A program made the position numbers and the translations under genes. A DNA stretch of 64,000 nt, from the NCBI GenBank assembly GCA_026874595.1, contig CM049316.1:64959176-65023175 (forward strand). The letters are read 5' to 3'. This DNA is from Sipunculus nudus. Lineage: Eukaryota > Annelida > Sipuncula > Golfingiida > Sipunculidae. The notes beneath the pieces are model-generated. The model had not been told where the DNA came from. It saw nothing but the letters and a program-made list of their open reading frames with translations, and made no database searches. This document shows positions 59,001-64,000 of this stretch, piece by piece (position 1 is the first letter of the stretch; every line of letters begins with the position of its first letter).

Positions 59001-59498
59001 TTATCATACACAAAACTGGAGGGGTTACCTGCAAAGATTTTTGCACAGTGTTTGTCTGTTTGTCTGCCATGGGCAAAAATCGCTCATATACATGTAGTGG
59101 TTTGACTTTTCTGCCTAAAATTTTGCAGGTGTATACAACTTGGACAGATTTCTGGATTTGTGGTAGGTGGCACAACCTACATACACATTTAGGCTACAGA
59201 CATCCATGCTAATATGCAACATACCTCACTCTATTTCCCCTTGCCACTCAATCCATGCCTCACTATCCGATTTTGGCAGATACATGTAGTCACTTGTCGG
59301 TTACCCGTATTCTAGTTTTAAAAGTTTACACATTTTTCTCTATTTTTGAGATATATAAATACAGACTAAATCTTTGCCTGTTGGTTAATCTGTTTGATGC
59401 TTCAGTTGAATGGGTATATACTACCATTCTGGTGATAAAATTTCCTTTTGCGAATCTCTTCCCAGTCAGCTGAGCGTCATGACCCATGGGTCACTTGT
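56099..59498 (-). mobile_element. Family A tandem-core element, copy A3, interrupted by family B copy 3
   Basis: Begins with hairpin AGCTCAGCTGA..TCATCTGAGCT (56100-56128), then GTCCGTCTGTCCGTCC, then six units with GGTGGCGCCACC-like palindromes (56429, 56766, 57102, 57439, 57782, 58126). It resumes at 59316 and ends with the perfect palindrome TGACCCATGGGTCA (59480-59493) and CACTTGT. The inserted element occupies 58144-59315. Confidence 0.88.
58144..59315 (+). mobile_element. Helitron/Helentron-like element, family B copy 3 (intact, 1172 bp)
   Basis: GTATCCGCCAAAACGAAGTTTTGCGGATAC hairpin at the start; near-terminal hairpin region and CTAG at 59312-59315. About 280-bp core units marked at 58457, 58739 and 59021. 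It lies in a T-run of family A: the matching A1 sequence (20990-21015, reverse) reads straight through the insertion point. It supplies the uninterrupted reference for the insertions in copies 1 and 2. Confidence 0.85.
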
Positions 59499-62400
59499 TG
59501 ATAATGCCTCATGGTCTACAAGTACGCTGTCACTTGACATAAACCAGACTAATTGTTAGCTTTTTAGCATACTTTCTAACAACACCTTAAAATTCAATTT
59601 TAACTTGAAATATTGGTAAATCCCTCTACATGTTCATTGAATTTCTGACTGCATAGCATAGTGCACAGGTTACTGAATGGCAGCCAACTTATACACAATA
59701 CAGGAAATGACTCATTACCATAGAGACAGAGTTTCAGTTATGGTTCTGAGTTCACATGTACTCTTTTATATTAATTCATCATTTGTAGCTTAATGTTAAG
59801 ATTATGGGCTGTTAAAAAACAATATGAATGTAACAGAACAGAAGACCACTGCAATACATTCCTCCATATTTGCTTGCATATCACATCTCATGTTTGGCTT
59901 ACCAGCCCAATGTAAGTGTTTTGGGTGCATTAGAAGAAAAAACCTATTATTTAACAGCACATCATTAGAATATAGTCTTATTCTATTACAGAGGTCATTT
60001 GATAGAAAAATGTTGCATAATAAAGTTGATTTTCAGTGTTTAGTTTGACATAGTTTATGCTTGCACTGTCGTCAGGTGTGACAAAAAATGTTGGGCCCCC
60101 TTTATTATCCAGAATTTTCTTTCAAACAATGTGCGAAATTGAATTAAGACTATATTTTAACGGTCTGTGATGTTAATTTTGTGAAATATTGACACTTAAT
60201 TATTAATAGGTGTATCATTAGATACTAAGCCTTCTGACAATCCATTAATATCCCTGGCTGTGTCTGAGTAACAGGTCTCATCAATCTCTGATATTTACTG
60301 AATGGAATGTTACTGTCAATATGTGTATTTGAAGTTTTGTTTAATGACCAATATTTAAAGTTAGCACTCCTTAACAGAAGGTTTCAGTATTTCCTTGCAT
60401 TGGGTCAGGAAAACCCTGTAGCCTTCCTGTTAACAGTCGGATAGGAATTAGCAGATCCTAAGATACATGGTCTTAATAGTCAAGGAAAATAACTGGTGGT
60501 GAAGAATAGGAAGGTGCTGACCTCTAGTGAGAAAAGAAGACATTACTTTCATTATTGACCATAATCCAGTGATACCTGGGTGTGTGTATAGTTCTTTTGT
60601 GAAAAAAAAAATTAATATACACACTCAGAAAAAAATTACTTTCTTAGTATAAACAGATGAGTTTGCAAAATAATAAGTTAAGGTTTGTAAACATTTATTT
60701 TTTTGGAAAGAATGAATTAAAATGTAGGAAATCCATAAGTTTCCATTTGAATGAAATGCTCGATTTATCCAGATATGTTAATGGTGGTTCATTAAAAGTA
60801 GTATTTATAAAATTAAACCAGTCAATACTGTTATTATGTTGTTACCAGTACTGTTTTATAAGTGATGATTGAATGCAAAATAAAGATAGAGGACAGAAGA
60901 AAAATGTTTTAACGGTCACATTCCCGTATGTTTATTTACCATGTATACAAATCATTAATAAAAAAGTGTTGAAGTCAGTGTTTACAGTAGGTGCCCTGGA
61001 ATGTTAATATAACCTGTGTTATTCCTGAGAACTTCCTAGATATTGTGGTTTTGCTGCTCTTGACAAAACACACAGAACAACAACCATGACCCGTATTCTA
61101 TACATTGATTTACTGACACCTTTCAGGGAAATGGCACATACATGTGGAGTTATATGTCATTGTCCTCTGTGGGGCCATGTAGTCTTATGCTATGTCCCGG
61201 TGTTAACAAATGTGCGATAAAAACTAAAAAAAAAACTCATTCCAGGGTGTTTTAATGCTTGGAATTACACCAAAATTTAACTTCTTTCAGATTTTCACAA
61301 TACCAATCTATATGATAAATTTCAATAACACCTGTGATACCATTCTTTAGATATCTTGCCGACAGAGAATCGAGTGAAAACAATAAACCTCGCTTCCCAC
61401 AGGATTAACAAGATATTAATAAGTCATAAAGCTCAGCTTAAATCGTGGGACAGGGGGAGCATTAAACTATATCAGGGACAAACATTGCTTCAGGTCTGTA
61501 AATTTTTGCTCTGCTTATATTTACTGCATATAGGTAAAAAATTTACACTTTAATACCAAGCAAGTGAAAATAATTTTTCAGCTGAAAGTATTTGTTTAGT
61601 TTAATTAAATTTGAAGTTTTAATATTCATTAACCAAAGATAAATGGGGAAAATCTGGCCTTATAAGTGTGAAACATAAACAAAAATAAGATACAAAATAA
61701 CTTGAAAGATTAGACTAGTTCTTTATCTTATGCACTATTAATGAAGGGTACCTTAATTACTGGTACCACAGATGGACTACTGGGCCCTGATTAATTTTAA
61801 TTTAATGTATATACTAATTATACTAATTAACGATCATGTACCAAATGCATAATGGAATTATACATATGAGTAACTTCACTCGTAAGGGCAAAGGGCAAAT
61901 CCGATAAAATGTAATGTTTTGTTGTATCAACCATTTGCATCATGGTTACCATTGATCACACAAAATAACACTTAGTCCCATGTGGACATTTATGTGTACT
62001 CAATAAATATTGAGGGATCACCTATTTACATTTGATCCAAGGCAAATAACCCTCAGGATAATGGATACAGGTACAATAAAATACTGTATACTCCCTGGTA
62101 ACACCACAAGAACTGTTTATCTAGTGTGTTAACAATGAAATCTAAATGGATTTCATTGACTGATGAAGAAGGTCAAAGGTCAAATAGATTTAAAGGTAAG
62201 TCAGCTATTGCTATTTTGAATTGACTCTTCTGCTCCCAGCATTGTTATGTGAGAAATGTGTTTTATAAGATCAGTACTATATGCATGTTGTCTGGGTGGA
62301 CTTTTGTGCCAACTGGAATATTTTATTTGCACGCATAAGAACAGATAGATTAACAAATCTTATCATAGTTAGGTCCCAAGTTGAAACCCTCCCTGCCAAA

Positions 62401-62708
62401 ATCTTCTTAGAATATTTGATTTATTTTAAATATCCAGAATGAATTACCTAAATAATAAAAAACAATATACTTGTTCCATTTTCAAAATACAAATGGAATA
62501 ATGCAGTTGGAGAGATGCCCCGCCAAGCATAAATATATGTCTGGTGTTCAAATTTTGTAATAGTATAATTTGATGATTCAAATATTATCCAAATTGGAAT
62601 TCTGATATATTGATTTTAAAAAAAATTAAAATTTAATTTTTTAAACAAAACTGAATGAGACATGTAGTAGTGGGAAAACAAAAACAAATTTGAGATACTG
62701 TCATTTTT
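59499..62708. other. AT-rich intergenic sequence, no gene recognised
   Basis: Short reading frames only, none with recognisable motifs or splice-linked coding signal. Contains the second copy of the dispersed repeat (59770-59915). Confidence 0.5.
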
Positions 62709-63680
62709 TATGCCCCCGCCACAAAGTGGCTGGGGCATATAGTTTTACCCATGTCCGTCCTTCCGAAATCAAACAGTTGTACGGATTTTTTTCGCAATGC
62801 CTGCAGATATTGGCCTGATTTTTGGTGTGTGGACAGATATTGACCAGTTACAGATCAAGTTGCGTTTCCTCCCGGTTGACCTACTTTTGACTGTTTTACG
62901 GCTCCTTAACTTAGAAAATTTCATGAAAAATAGAAATTTTCATGACAAATACACATGTACGGACTTTTTTTCGCAATGCTTGCAGATATTGGCCTGATTT
63001 TTGGTGTGTGGGCAGATATGGACCAGTTACAGATCAAGTTTGAGTTTTGTCTTGGTTGACCTATTTTTGACTGTTTTACGGCTCCTTAACTTAGAAAATT
63101 TCATGAAAAAAAGAAATTTTCATGACAAATACACATGTACGGACCTTATTTCGCAATGCCTGCAGATATTGGCCTGATTTTTGGTGTGTGGACAGATATT
63201 GACCAGTTACAGATCAAGTTGCGTTTCCTCCCGGTTGACCTACTTTTGACTGTTTTACGGCTCCTTAACTTAGAAAATTTCATGAAAAATAGAAATTTTC
63301 ATGACAAATACACATGTACGGACTTTTTTTCGCAATGCTTGCAGATATTGGCCTGATTTTTGGTGTGTGGGCAGATATGGACCAGTTACAGATCAAGTTT
63401 GAGTTTTGTCTTGGTTGACCTATTTTTGACTGTTTTACGGCTCCTTAACTTAGAAAATTTCATGAAAAAAAGAAATTTTCATGACAAATACACATGTACG
63501 GACCTTATTTCGCAATGCCTGCAGATATTGGCCTGATTTTTGGTGTGTATGCAGATATTGACCAGTTACAGATCAAGTTCGCGTTTCGTCCCGGTTGACC
63601 TACTTTTGATTGCTTTATGGCTCCTAAACATAGAAAATTTCATGAAAAATATAAATTTTCATGACAAATGTACTTGTACA
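62709..63680 (+). mobile_element. Tandem-core element family C, TATGCCCCCGCCAC hairpin
   Basis: Terminal hairpin TATGCCCCCGCCAC-AAA-GTGGCTGGGGCATA (62709-62739), then GTCCGTCC, then five 179/180-bp units (marked by CGCAATGC(C/T)TGCAGATATTGG at 62797, 62976, 63156, 63335, 63515). Units 1-2 and 3-4 are almost identical, giving a 359-bp dimer. The other end is not evident. Confidence 0.85.
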
Positions 63681-63689
63681 GCCGTTTTT

Positions 63690-64000
63690 AGCCCTCAGCT
63701 CATAGGCTGATGGGCTATTGTCGTCACCCAAGCTGTCCGTCTATCCGTCCATCTGTCTTTCGGGTGTCCGTCCGTCCATCCGTCTGTTCCGCGTCTGTTA
63801 ACTTTTACCTTGTGAGCGGGACATCTCCTAAAGGATTCACCGTTGGAATTTTATTTCATCAGTGAAGATGTATATCAATTAAATTTTGGTCAAGTTGGAA
63901 GATGGGTGACCTTGACCCATTTTTCTACATTTTAGAGCTGATTATATAAAAACACTCAGAAGCTTATATCTCAGGAACCATTGTGTGGATTTTCACAAAA
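63690..64000 (+). mobile_element. Start of tandem-core element family D (runs off the window)
   Basis: Hairpin AGCCCTCAGC..GCTGATGGGCT (63690-63716) followed by GTCCGTCTATCCGTCC... and then sequence ending in TCTCAGGAACCATTG. It begins right after family C. Truncated by the window end. Confidence 0.7.

Noticed and set aside
62797-63356. Two identical 66-codon frames (MPADIGLIFGVW...)
   Set aside because: Product of the 359-bp dimer duplication in family C; intermediate units do not keep the frame.
1-64000. Bacterial operons, CRISPR arrays or prophage
   Set aside because: The repeats are long, transposon-type and intron-embedded. Genes are split by GT-AG introns, so the DNA is eukaryotic nuclear sequence.

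Overview
The window is eukaryotic, AT-rich genomic DNA from an invertebrate. Split genes with GT-AG introns and very dense interspersed repeats point to a mollusc, probably a bivalve; this rests on the repeat style (terminal hairpin, GTCC microsatellite, tandem core) and is an inference. There are no bacterial features, CRISPR arrays or recognisable tRNA/rRNA genes.

Two protein-coding genes can be assembled exon by exon. (1) Minus strand, 29896 down to 4716: 19 coding exons joining without a frame break into 990 codons of a large WD40-repeat protein resembling WDR87/WDR97. It ends in a Lys-rich then Glu-rich region, and the reading frame is still open at the last exon found, so the 3' part lies beyond base 1. 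A candidate non-coding first exon and promoter lie near 32239-32345. (2) Plus strand, 45707-51042: five coding exons giving a complete 313-aa multi-pass membrane protein of the DUF1295 / steroid 5-alpha-reductase C-terminal-like family. The genes are divergent (head to head), with about 13-16 kb of nested transposons between them.

Layout: 1-1540, a 34-bp minisatellite with 136-bp higher-order periodicity; 1541-4715, no gene seen; 4716-29945, the WD40 gene with transposons in its introns; 29990-31630, a hAT-like element with perfect 8-bp target duplications; 32.2-32.8 kb, a CpG-richer promoter candidate; 33.1-43.4 kb, a nest of a second hAT-like element, two copies of a Helitron/Helentron-like element ('family B'), a 2.2-kb insertion and an 825-bp solo LTR; 44.7-45.6 kb, duplicated MITEs; 45.7-51.0 kb, the DUF1295 gene; 51-56 kb, its 3' flank with MITEs; 56.1-59.5 kb, a 'family A' tandem-core element interrupted by a third family B copy; 62.7-63.7 kb, a third tandem-core element; 63.69 kb to the end, the start of a fourth.

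The most informative material is the transposon nest. Several insertions can be proved inside the window because an uninterrupted relative of the target is also present. The hAT-like elements each carry a private short subterminal repeat (TATTAC, GGAACTGAC, GGTGCA, AAGGCC, GGGTAAAA). Several hairpin-ended tandem-core families share one architecture, and families A and B share the palindrome GGTGGCGCCACC.
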